A DNA stretch of 64,000 bases, from positions 80,044 through 144,043 of the forward strand of contig DATGLW010000138.1 of assembly GCA_035293965.1 (NCBI GenBank), read 5' to 3'. Under the pieces are notes generated by a model that saw only the letters and a program-made list of their open reading frames with translations, did no database searches and was not told the DNA's origin. Each line of letters opens with the position of its first letter. Position 1 is the first letter of the stretch. Shown here piece by piece: positions 55,723-63,504 of this stretch. The translations under genes were made by a program, and so were the position numbers. This stretch comes from DATGLW01 sp035293965 (GTDB lineage: Bacteria > Actinomycetota > Acidimicrobiia > Acidimicrobiales > RAAP-2).

Positions 55723-56844
55723 GTGTCCGACGTCGCCATCATCTTCGGGGGGCCCTCGCCCGAGCACGACGTAAGCGTGCTGACCGGCTTGCAGGCCGCA
55801 CGCGAGCTGGCAGGCACCCACAGCGTCCGGGCGCTGTACTGGTCGACGGCGGGGGAGTGGTTCGAGGTCTCCCCGGAACTCGAGGCGGCCGCCTTCGCCG
55901 AGGGAGTCCCCCGCAACGCCGCGCCTGTGCACCTCGTGGCCGGGCCCGGCGGCGGGTTCGTGACCGAGGGCCGACTCGGCCGCCGGCGATCCCTCGATAT
56001 CGGGGTGGCCGTCATCTGCTGCCATGGCGGCCCAGGCGAGGACGGAGCGCTCCAAGGGGCGCTCGACCTCGCCGGCGTCGCCTACACCGGCCCGACCGTG
56101 GCTGGCGCCGCGCTCGGCATGGACAAGCTGGCCTTCGCCGGGGTCGCCGAGGCGGCCGGGCTGCCGGTGCTGCCCCGTGTGCTGCTACGCCCGGGCACCG
56201 AGCGCCTCGACTTCGACGGCCCCTACATCGTGAAGCCGCGCTTCGGTGGATCCTCGATCGGGGTGGAGATCGTGGCAGACCTCACGACCGCCCGGGCCCA
56301 GCTGGCCGTCAACCGGCACTGGGCGACCGGAGCGGTGGTGGAGCCCTACCGGGCCGACTTCTTCGACGTGCAGCTCGCGGTGCGGACCTGGCCGGCGCCA
56401 GAGCTCTCGGCCATCGAGCGCCCCCTCCGCACGGCACGGGCCGGGGGCCTGGCGGGGGAGCCGGCGATCCTGCGCTACGCCGACAAGTACGCAGGCGGTG
56501 AGGGGATGGCGAGCGCCCCGCGCGAGCTCCCAGCACGGATCCCCGACGAGCTGGCCGCGTCCTTGCGCGAGGCAGCCCGAGCCCTGGTCGACCTCGGCCT
56601 CGTCCGGGGAGTGGCCCGGGTCGACTTCCTGACCGACGGTCGGTCGTGGGTGCTGAACGAGGTGAACACCGTGCCGGGTTCGCTCGCCCGCTACTTGTGG
56701 GTGGATCCCGTGGTGCCGTTTCGGAAGCTGCTCGAGGACCTCGTCGAGGAGGCCACCGCCCGCCCCGCCCGCACCTACTCGTCGGAGGGGGCCGACGGCA
56801 CCGTGCTGCGCGGCGCGGCATCGATCGCGGCCAAGCTGGCCTGA
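55723..56844 (+). CDS. ddl: D-alanine--D-alanine ligase
   Basis: ATP-grasp ligase that makes the D-Ala-D-Ala dipeptide for peptidoglycan. The 373 residues include VAIIFGGPSPEHDVSVLTGLQAAREL, HGGPGEDGALQGALDLAGVAYTGP, GPYIVKPRFGGSSIGVEI and the metal/ATP motif VLNEVNTVPGSLARYLW. The loop between is longer than usual. GTG 55723 has AGGAG ten bases upstream and fits homology; GTG 55684 is in frame. The product feeds the MurF-like ligase encoded just upstream. Its last 70 bases overlap the LysM-BTAD gene. Confidence 0.9.
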   Translation: MSDVAIIFGGPSPEHDVSVLTGLQAARELAGTHSVRALYWSTAGEWFEVSPELEAAAFAEGVPRNAAPVHLVAGPGGGFVTEGRLGRRRSLDIGVAVICCHGGPGEDGALQGALDLAGVAYTGPTVAGAALGMDKLAFAGVAEAAGLPVLPRVLLRPGTERLDFDGPYIVKPRFGGSSIGVEIVADLTTARAQLAVNRHWATGAVVEPYRADFFDVQLAVRTWPAPELSAIERPLRTARAGGLAGEPAILRYADKYAGGEGMASAPRELPARIPDELAASLREAARALVDLGLVRGVARVDFLTDGRSWVLNEVNTVPGSLARYLWVDPVVPFRKLLEDLVEEATARPARTYSSEGADGTVLRGAASIAAKLA

Positions 56845-59678
56845 GCACCCGGTCCTGCGGGGGTGGTGGTGGCCCGGGCAGCGAGCTCGGCGTACAGCTG
56901 CTCGGTCTCGGCGCCGGGCACGGCACCGGGTTCGAGCTCGTCCACCCACCGCTGGCACTCGCGCCACTCGCGGCGCAGCCGGTCCGTGTCGCCCCGCGCC
57001 GCAGCCCACCGCATGGCGGCACGGGTGAGCGCCTCGCTGTAGGGCTCGACCAAGCGGGCCCGCTCGAGGGCCCAGCCGGCCAGCTCGAGATGGCCGCGGT
57101 CGATGGCCAGCTGGCACAGCTCGCAGGCCGCGTCGACGAGGAGGGCCCCGATCCTCCCCGCATGGCCCTCCGCCTGCCACCAGGCATAGCCGGACAGAGC
57201 GGTCGCCAGCGGCTCACCCTCTACGAGGTCGAGCGCCGCTCGCAGCAGCGCAAGCGCCCGGTCGGGTTCCTCGACCCTCCGTGCTGCCGCCACGAGGGAG
57301 GCCGCCCGCGCCACGTCCACGGTGACGCCCGCCGACACCCGGTAGTGGCCGGTCCGACTGGCCGGCGGCAGGTAGGGCGATCCCTCGGGATCGGTCCCCA
57401 TGGCGCGCCTGGCTGCAGCTGCGACGTTGAAGAGCGTCTTGGCGGCGGCGTCCGCCTCCGACGACCCGAGCACCCGGGTGCGGAGGCGATCGCTCGTCAC
57501 CGGGTCGGGGTGGTGCAGCGCCAGGTAGGCGACGAGCTCCACTGCCCGGCGAGCACGCTTGGGCTCGAGCTCGCCTGACAGCCCCTCGATCCTGGGGACA
57601 GGGGTGAGCAGGCGGACCTCGACGCGCCCGGGGACGAGGTCGCTGGCGCGGGCGCCGAGGTGGGCCTCAGGCGCCGGCCCGCTCGCGCCAAGGTGGACCT
57701 CAGGCGCCGGCCCGCTCGTATGTTCCCGCGTGCCAGGCCCCGGTCCGGTGGAGATGTCGCGACCGGGGCCAGTTGGCTGAAGGCCGGGGTTCGGCCACGG
57801 TGTGGTGGAGCCGCCGCCTGCCGCTGGTCGCGTGACGAGGCCCACGACGGCCGGTGCCAGGCGCGGCGCCAGCACGTGGGGTCGGACCACCACGCCCAGT
57901 GGATGGATGGTCGCCGCCCTCGGGCACACGGCCACGGTGAGGTCCGTTGCCGGCAGGGGGAGGGTGGTGAGGACCCCACAACGGGAGAGAACGGAGGCGG
58001 GGAGCGGGGAGGGGTCGCCCACGTAGAGCACCCCTGCTCGCTCCGCCCCGTCGCCCCCGGCGCCCAGGGCCACCTCGCGTGCTGCCCGAGAGGGGTCGGT
58101 GGTCACGACGACCCGGTCGGACCACGGCCAGCTCTCGGCGGCAAGGGCCATGGTGTCCACGAAGGCCGGCGCCTCCGACCCGATGACGGGCAGGCAGGTG
58201 CCCGGTTCGAGCACGGCGAGCCAGGTGCCGCGCTCGTCGTCACCCACCGGGACGACGAGGGGCAACCACGCGCCGTTCCCCCGGCACCGGCCGGCGAGCT
58301 GGTCCGGGTCGACGGACGCCGGCAGGTGCCAGATGCGTCCCCGCTCGAGGAGCCTCCAGTGGGGGGGCGCCCACCGAGCGGGCTCGGCGAGCCAGGCGTC
58401 GACGCCGTCGGCACCGACGCGCAGCAACCGGATCGCAGGGGCGCCCTCGGCGACGAGCAGCTCCGATGCGAGGTGGCGATTGGCGAGCTCGAGCCAGTCG
58501 AGCACCGGGGCCGGCCCCACACGGTGGAGCAGGGTCGCCGCATCCTCCTCCTCCTCCTCCTCCTCCTCCTCGGCGCCGGACCGCCCCGCCAAACGCTGCG
58601 AGGCGGGCTCCCATCCGGGGACAGCCTGCTCGGACCTGGCGCTCGCCCACCGGAGGCTCTGCAGCTGCTGGGCCCGCCTCGCCCGTCGCGACAGGGCAGC
58701 GGCCATGACCGTGCCCACGCCCAGGATGGCCAGCTCCGGCAGCGGGGCCGCGTGGTGGCCCCGGCCGTCCGGGCTGGGCGGTTCCGCTCTTTGACGGTGC
58801 GCACCTCGAGGAGTCGGGCCGGAGCGCGCGTGGCGGGCCGGGCTCGAGCTCACCGCCACATGCACGGCCGCAGAGGGCCCGGCCGCAGAGGGCTCCGGAC
58901 CGAGCCGACCGGGCGGCGGTGCTTCCCTCCTGGCGCCCGCCTCGGTCGCCGCCTCGGCGGCCGGCAGCCAGTCCGGTCCTCCGGGCAGCAGGAGCTGCCA
59001 ACCCGGCCGGATCAGGCTGGGGTCGACGAAGCGCGTGCCGTCGTCCATCACGCGGCCCTCGTTGAGGCGCGCCAGGGCCTGCCAGTCCGACCCGTCGCCG
59101 TAGAGGCGGTCGGCGATGGACCACAGGGAGTCGCCCGGCTCCACCACGTAGCGCGCGGCATCCGGAGATGACGCCGGCACTGCCACTCCGGTGCCGCCGA
59201 CCCCGGGGGTGGCCGGCCCGGCGGGCCCGCCGACAGGCGGGCCGCCCGGTCCCCAAGGGGCCGCATGGGCCTCCGTCGCCGGCGGGTGGAGCGCCCCGGC
59301 GGCGACCGGTGCGCGGTGGGGCGCTGCCGCGCCGGCCACAGCCGGGACCGGCACGACGACGAGCACCGCGGCCGCGATACAGGCTGCCAGGCGCTCCCGC
59401 GGCCGGCAGCCTGCCGGGGCGCGGGGGTCTCCGACGCGGACGCGCTCGACCACCGACCGGAGGACGGGCAGGCAGCACGTGATCCAGGCTGCCCACGACA
59501 CGAGGGCGAGGGCGTCGAGGAGGCCCCGGGCCGACATCAGCGACGATCGGTCGAGATGTCGGGGGATGGGCAGCCCGGCGACAGCCACGAGCACGACCGG
59601 CACGGCGGCGAACACCGCTACGGCGGCGGCCGTGCCCACCGCGAGGTCGGCGAGCGCCCGCTTGCGCGCCGTCCTCAT
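56775..59678 (-). CDS. membrane-spanning LysM-BTAD (SARP-like) regulator
   Basis: 967 residues. Three hydrophobic segments (about 10-35, 52-75, 97-118), a LysM domain (about 175-228, YVVEPGDSLWSIADRLYGDGSDWQ), a fourth segment (about 310-327) followed by RRARRAQQ, an acidic run of ten glutamates, a poorly known middle, then a winged-helix region (RLLTPVPRIEGLSGELEPKRARRAVELVAYLAL) and a BTAD domain to the end. Predicted topology puts LysM outside and the BTAD part inside. LysM binds peptidoglycan and BTAD occurs in SARP regulators, so it may report wall state to transcription. Start ATG 59678 overlaps the previous stop (ATGA). Confidence 0.85.
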   Translation of the reverse strand: MRTARKRALADLAVGTAAAVAVFAAVPVVLVAVAGLPIPRHLDRSSLMSARGLLDALALVSWAAWITCCLPVLRSVVERVRVGDPRAPAGCRPRERLAACIAAAVLVVVPVPAVAGAAAPHRAPVAAGALHPPATEAHAAPWGPGGPPVGGPAGPATPGVGGTGVAVPASSPDAARYVVEPGDSLWSIADRLYGDGSDWQALARLNEGRVMDDGTRFVDPSLIRPGWQLLLPGGPDWLPAAEAATEAGARREAPPPGRLGPEPSAAGPSAAVHVAVSSSPARHARSGPTPRGAHRQRAEPPSPDGRGHHAAPLPELAILGVGTVMAAALSRRARRAQQLQSLRWASARSEQAVPGWEPASQRLAGRSGAEEEEEEEEEDAATLLHRVGPAPVLDWLELANRHLASELLVAEGAPAIRLLRVGADGVDAWLAEPARWAPPHWRLLERGRIWHLPASVDPDQLAGRCRGNGAWLPLVVPVGDDERGTWLAVLEPGTCLPVIGSEAPAFVDTMALAAESWPWSDRVVVTTDPSRAAREVALGAGGDGAERAGVLYVGDPSPLPASVLSRCGVLTTLPLPATDLTVAVCPRAATIHPLGVVVRPHVLAPRLAPAVVGLVTRPAAGGGSTTPWPNPGLQPTGPGRDISTGPGPGTREHTSGPAPEVHLGASGPAPEAHLGARASDLVPGRVEVRLLTPVPRIEGLSGELEPKRARRAVELVAYLALHHPDPVTSDRLRTRVLGSSEADAAAKTLFNVAAAARRAMGTDPEGSPYLPPASRTGHYRVSAGVTVDVARAASLVAAARRVEEPDRALALLRAALDLVEGEPLATALSGYAWWQAEGHAGRIGALLVDAACELCQLAIDRGHLELAGWALERARLVEPYSEALTRAAMRWAAARGDTDRLRREWRECQRWVDELEPGAVPGAETEQLYAELAARATTTPAGPGAQASLAAIDAAPRSTVPSAPSDE
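57655..57730. repeat. 36-bp in-frame tandem duplication
   Basis: Two copies inside the LysM-BTAD gene encode SGPAPEVHLGA and SGPAPEAHLGA just before the winged-helix region. Confidence 0.65.
58543..58571. repeat. trinucleotide (TCC)n microsatellite
   Basis: About ten TCC units that encode the glutamate run of the LysM-BTAD protein. Length change would keep the frame. Confidence 0.85.
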
Positions 59679-60685
59679 GTCAGCCCCGCACTGGCGCTCG
59701 ACGGGGCCCCTGACGGGCCTGCCGTGCCCCCCTCGCCCGCCGTGGTGCCGCTTGCTGCCCGGGGCGCCGTCGCGGGAGCGGACGACTCGACGGACAGCGC
59801 GTAGGGGACCGGTCCCGCGCTCGCACCCGCCTCCGCGAGGGCGACGGTGCACGTGCCGTCTCCCGCTGGGACGGTCAGCGACACGCTGGCCGTGCCGGTC
59901 GTCGTGCTGTCGCCCCCCGGGCATCGGACGCCGAGGGTGAGGGTGACCGGGGCCGACCACGTGGCGGTCGCCGTCAGCGACCCTCCCGACACCGCGACGG
60001 GGTAGCTCGCCGACACGCTGTCTGGGTACTCGAGGTAACCCGGGAACGCCTGGCTGGACGTGCCGAATGCCGCCGGTTGGGCACTTTGGGCTGGTTGGGG
60101 CCCTGTGGCCGGTTGGGGCCCTGTGGCCGGTTGGGCCTCTTGGCCTGGTGGGGTCAAGGTGGCAGAACCGGCAGCCGTTCCCGGTTCCGTCGAAGTGCCG
60201 GCGTCCGTGGAGCCGCTGGCCGGCACCATCGTGCTGTCCGGGCCGCCCTCGGTCCCCGCTGCCCCGCGGTCCCGTGCGGGGCTGATGGCAGGCGTCTGCC
60301 CGCCGCCTCCGGCAGTCGGGCTCCCCGGCAGGCCCTGGCCGGCTCCCCCGTGTGGGGCGCTTCCCGACGGCGCTGCCGGGCTGGTGCCTGCCGGCCGCCC
60401 GCGCTCCCGCCAGGCAGGGCGCGGGGCCGTGCCGCCGACCGACGAGGTCCGCCGGGGCGACGCCTCGAGCGCGGCGGAGCCCGAAGCCGCGCGGAGCCTG
60501 CTCGCAAGGGGATGGTTGGCATGCGAGACCACGAGCGCCATCAGCGCCAGCGCGACGGCCAGGACCGCCCAGCCCCGCGGGCCACCCCCGGGCCGCCGGC
60601 GCGCCGGCCGGGACCTCCGCCGTTGCCGAGAGGCTCTCGCCGCCACCGCCTCCACCGGCCCCAGACGATAGGCGCGATCAGCCAC
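59675..60685 (-). CDS. membrane-anchored extracytoplasmic protein of the LysM-BTAD cluster
   Basis: 336 residues: a strongly basic N-terminus (RASRQRRRSRPARRRPGG), one membrane helix (about 39-53, WAVLAVALALMALVV), then a Ser/Thr/Pro/Gly-rich outer part with a TGPQPA repeat and an Ig-like stretch (ATATWSAPVTLTLGVRCPGGDS with two cysteines). No enzyme motif. It overlaps both neighbours by a few bases, so it is co-translated with the HTH protein before it and the LysM-BTAD protein after it. Function unknown. Confidence 0.65.
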   Translation of the reverse strand: MADRAYRLGPVEAVAARASRQRRRSRPARRRPGGGPRGWAVLAVALALMALVVSHANHPLASRLRAASGSAALEASPRRTSSVGGTAPRPAWRERGRPAGTSPAAPSGSAPHGGAGQGLPGSPTAGGGGQTPAISPARDRGAAGTEGGPDSTMVPASGSTDAGTSTEPGTAAGSATLTPPGQEAQPATGPQPATGPQPAQSAQPAAFGTSSQAFPGYLEYPDSVSASYPVAVSGGSLTATATWSAPVTLTLGVRCPGGDSTTTGTASVSLTVPAGDGTCTVALAEAGASAGPVPYALSVESSAPATAPRAASGTTAGEGGTAGPSGAPSSASAGLT

Positions 60686-61424
60686 ACACCAGTTGCAGGG
60701 CCCGGTGGCGGCGACGGTCGAGCTGGCGGCGGGTTCGCCCCGACAGGTCGGCCAGCTCGGTCGTCGACAGCCCGAGGACGCGGTGCCCGTAGAGGACGGC
60801 GGCGTCGGCCGGGGCGAGACCCCGTCCGGTCAGGTCCTCGATGGCCCGGGCCAGCAGCTCGAGACCGGTCTCACCGGTGCCCGCCGCGCGCAGCCGGTCC
60901 TCGTGGCCGTCCAGCCCGACCTGTACGCGGCGGCTGGCCGACCGGTGGCCGACGACCTGGCGGCGGAGGCGGCAGCGCACGGCGGACAGCAGGTCGAGCA
61001 CCGCGTAGGGGCGGTCCTGGCCCGACCACGACACGATGACCTCCCAGGCCGTGGCGGTGAGGTCGGCGAAGAACGCGCCGCCGTCCTGCCAGTCTCCACC
61101 CGCGCCCCAGCCGAGGCGGCGTGCGACCGTGACCAGGCCGGGGATGATGGCCTGCAGGATGGCGCGAGGAACGAGGGGGTCCACGGCCTGGGAGCGCAGC
61201 ATCGCCCGCAGCACGCCGGCGGCCTCGGCCCGGGCATGGGAGCTGCGGGCTCGTCGGAGGGCGGCCACGAGCCCGCCGAGGTCGTCCACGCCCAGGGCGG
61301 CCACCTCGGGTTCCGCCGCTGCCAGCGCCTGGAGCGCGCGCCGCGATTTCGGTTGCCGGCTCGTGACCTCCCACTCCGCAGCAAGGTGGTCGATGGCTCG
61401 CAGTCGGGGTGTCGGAGACGTCAT
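60678..61424 (-). CDS. helix-turn-helix protein with sigma-70 region 4-like end
   Basis: 248 residues, soluble. The C-terminus (ADAAVLYGHRVLGLSTTELADLSGRTRRQLDRRRHRALQLVC) looks like a sigma-70 region 4 or LuxR-type HTH. The N-terminal 180 residues are helical with no domain I know. It could be a sigma-like or accessory regulator of this cluster. ATG 61424 is chosen because ordered sequence starts there (MTSPTPRLRAIDHLAAEWE) with AAGGTGG upstream. Confidence 0.65.
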   Translation of the reverse strand: MTSPTPRLRAIDHLAAEWEVTSRQPKSRRALQALAAAEPEVAALGVDDLGGLVAALRRARSSHARAEAAGVLRAMLRSQAVDPLVPRAILQAIIPGLVTVARRLGWGAGGDWQDGGAFFADLTATAWEVIVSWSGQDRPYAVLDLLSAVRCRLRRQVVGHRSASRRVQVGLDGHEDRLRAAGTGETGLELLARAIEDLTGRGLAPADAAVLYGHRVLGLSTTELADLSGRTRRQLDRRRHRALQLVCG

Positions 61425-61577
61425 GTGGCCACCTTGGGCCTCTACGCTCCCCACTCCGCTCCCACCGGGCCGCCGTGTGCTTTCTGGACCTTTCCAGCTG
61501 CGCGCCGGTGCCCGGGAGGGCGGCCGCATGGGTCCGCGCCGCCGCCCGTCAGGCGCTCGGGCCCCGGCTCGGGCCGG

Positions 61578-61976
61578 TCACGGCGCTGGCGGGGCGCCCG
61601 GCGCGGTCTCGCCCTGCTGGTTGTCGACTGCCGCGCACTCCTGGCGGAGCGCGACGAGGAGCTCTCCCTCGTCGACCCTCGCCGACTCGGAGATCGTCGT
61701 CTCGAGGGCGACCCACTGCCCGTTGGACGACGAGGTCGCCTGGGCAGCAAGAGGCAGCGCCGCTCGCAGCTCGTCGAGCGCCTGGTTGCGCCAGGCGAGG
61801 GCCTGACGCGGGTCGCGGGTCTGCTGGGCCTCCCGGTAGAGGTGGAGCGAGCGGTCGACGTGCGCGCACGCGCGTTGGGCCAGCGCGTCGCCCGATGGCG
61901 TGCCGCACGCGCTCGCGAGGGCCCCGACGGCGATGACGACGAGCGCGGCCGACCGGGCGCCGCGGCGCCGCGCCAC
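61578..61976 (-). CDS. small lipoprotein
   Basis: 132 residues with a clear lipoprotein signal: basic start, hydrophobic core and lipobox LASAC|GT at about residue 24. The mature part is helical with two more cysteines (RACAHVDRSLHLYREAQ; RQECAAVD). It starts one base after the stop of the upstream gene, so the pair is an operon. No function known. Confidence 0.7.
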   Translation of the reverse strand: MARRRGARSAALVVIAVGALASACGTPSGDALAQRACAHVDRSLHLYREAQQTRDPRQALAWRNQALDELRAALPLAAQATSSSNGQWVALETTISESARVDEGELLVALRQECAAVDNQQGETAPGAPPAP

Positions 61977-61977
61977 G

Positions 61978-62535
61978 TCAGTGCAGCCAGGCGTCAGCGG
62001 ACTCCAGCAAGAACCGGCTCACCGCGAGGCAGCGGTCGAAGACGTCGCAGAGCAGCTCTTCGCCGGCGAGCACCCGGGCCAGCGAGACCGGGTGGCGAGC
62101 GACGATGCTGAGCCGTCGCTCGGGCCCGTCGGTGGCCGACGCGAAGGAGTCGATGGCCGATACCTCGAGCGGGAGCTCGATGCCGCCGATGCCGGCAAGG
62201 TCGATCGCCAGCCGCAGCAGGTCCGGGGGGTTGGGGAGGGGCGGGAGGGCCCAGGTGAAGGTCAGCGGGAAGTGGAACTCGTCGGGCGGGTCCTCGTCGT
62301 CGGCCAGACCGACCACGGCGTCCTCGAAGGACAGCAGGACGCGGGGCTCGACGTCGAGGGCAAGGTGGAGGTCCAGTGGCCCGCCGCAGCCCTCCTCGGG
62401 GTGCAGGTCGACCTCCCACACTTGGCGCAGCGAGTAGGTCTCCACGAAGTGGCGCTCGTCGTGGACGTGGAACCCGTGGTCCACCGAGTGGTCCTTCAGG
62501 TCGGCCACATACCCGGCGACGTCGATTGCTGCCAC
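61978..62535 (-). CDS. conserved-looking hypothetical protein
   Basis: 185 residues, acidic and soluble, with no motif I can name; it has a mixed alpha/beta look (HVHDERHFVETYSLRQVWEVDLHPEEGCGGPLDLHLALDVEPRVLLSFED). GTG 62535 lies three bases from the +1 predicted by TAGGCT (62545-62550). First gene of the cluster leading to the LysM-BTAD protein, though a 153-base gap at 61425-61577 may separate two transcripts. Confidence 0.65.
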   Translation of the reverse strand: MAAIDVAGYVADLKDHSVDHGFHVHDERHFVETYSLRQVWEVDLHPEEGCGGPLDLHLALDVEPRVLLSFEDAVVGLADDEDPPDEFHFPLTFTWALPPLPNPPDLLRLAIDLAGIGGIELPLEVSAIDSFASATDGPERRLSIVARHPVSLARVLAGEELLCDVFDRCLAVSRFLLESADAWLH

Positions 62536-62544
62536 AGGGCGCTC

Positions 62545-62550
62545 AGCCTA
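62545..62550 (-). promoter_or_regulatory. -10 TAGGCT, near-leaderless start
   Basis: Predicted +1 62538, three bases before GTG 62535. Confidence 0.5.
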
Positions 62551-62579
62551 GTGGGCAGGTGTGATCGGACCGGCCCGGA

Positions 62580-62585
62580 TAGGGT
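62580..62585 (+). promoter_or_regulatory. -10 TAGGGT of leaderless IMPase gene
   Basis: Predicted +1 62592 is the first base of GTG. Confidence 0.65.
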
Positions 62586-62591
62586 CGTGCG

Positions 62592-63362
62592 GTGGACGAC
62601 GCGGCGCTGCTCTCGCTCCTGTACGAGGCTGCCGACGCGGTCCGTGCCGCGCTCGCCGGGTTCGACGACTGGGCCGCGGCGGGCACCCGTCCGGGGCAGT
62701 ACGGGTTGGACCTCGTGGCCGACGAGGCAGCGCGGTCGGTCCTGGCCGTGCCCGACATGACGGTGCTGTCCGAGGAGTCGGGCGTCACCGGTGACGGCCA
62801 GGGCATGTGGGCAGTGCTCGACCCGGTCGACGGTTCGACCAACGCGTCGCTCGGGCTGCCGTATTACGCGACGAGCATCTGCGTCGTCGACGGCCTGGGA
62901 CCGCGGGTGGGGGTCGTCGTGAACCTGGCCACCGGTGCCCACTACGAGGCGGTCCGCAACAAGGGCGCCCGGCGAGACGGCCAGGCGATCGGCCCGCGTG
63001 CCTGCCGCAGGCTCGGCGATGCCGTCGTCGGCATCTCCGGCTTCCCGGCGCGCCACCTCGGGTGGGCCCAGTTCCGTGCGCTGGGCGCGGCCTCGCTGGA
63101 GCTCTGCGCCGTCGCCGAGGGGCTGTTGGACGCGTACCTCCAGGTCGGAACGGCGCGCCTGTCGCCGTGGGACTACATGGCCGGGATGCTCATCTGCCGT
63201 GAGGCCGGCGCGGTCGTCGCCGAGCTCGACGGCCGGGAGCTGGTCGTCTGCGACGAGGTACGGCGGAGGCCCGTCGCAGCGGCAACGCCTGAGCTGCTGT
63301 CCCAGCTGGTCGCGGCGGCGAGAGGTTCGCCTCGCGCTGGTCGAGGGCCGGTCGCTGGTTAG
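62592..63362 (+). CDS. inositol monophosphatase family protein
   Basis: Mg-dependent phosphatase of the IMPase fold, 256 residues. Metal motifs: VLSEESG, LDPVDGSTNASLGLPYYATSICVVD, and the C-terminal LSPWDYMAGMLICREAGAVVAEL. The substrate could be inositol-1-phosphate, histidinol phosphate or another sugar phosphate. A single leaderless gene, divergent from the LysM-BTAD cluster and 65 bases before tRNA-Val. Confidence 0.92.
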   Translation: MDDAALLSLLYEAADAVRAALAGFDDWAAAGTRPGQYGLDLVADEAARSVLAVPDMTVLSEESGVTGDGQGMWAVLDPVDGSTNASLGLPYYATSICVVDGLGPRVGVVVNLATGAHYEAVRNKGARRDGQAIGPRACRRLGDAVVGISGFPARHLGWAQFRALGAASLELCAVAEGLLDAYLQVGTARLSPWDYMAGMLICREAGAVVAELDGRELVVCDEVRRRPVAAATPELLSQLVAAARGSPRAGRGPVAG

Positions 63363-63427
63363 CGGCGGCATCGAGCACGAGGACGGGCCGGGGCGCCATG
63401 CGGGCCTCATCTACGCTTGACGGTGCC

Positions 63428-63504
63428 GGGCGCTTAGCTCAGGTGGTCAGAGCAGCTGGCTTACAACCAGCAGGCCGTCGGTTCGAGTCCGGCAGCGCCC
63501 ACCA
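63428..63504 (+). tRNA. tRNA-Val (anticodon UAC), CCA encoded
   Basis: 77 bases with a complete cloverleaf: acceptor GGGCGCT / AGCGCCC, anticodon stem GCTGG / CCAGC around loop CTTACAA (anticodon TAC at 63462-63464), T-arm GGTTCGAGTCC and encoded CCA at 63502-63504. Its 3' part is also read on the minus strand as the end of a recombinase gene, marking it as an integration site. Confidence 0.96.

Noticed and set aside
63461..63504. GAAGLEPTACWL as a protein motif
   Set aside because: It is the antisense translation of a tRNA gene, not a conserved domain; kept only as evidence of the integration junction.
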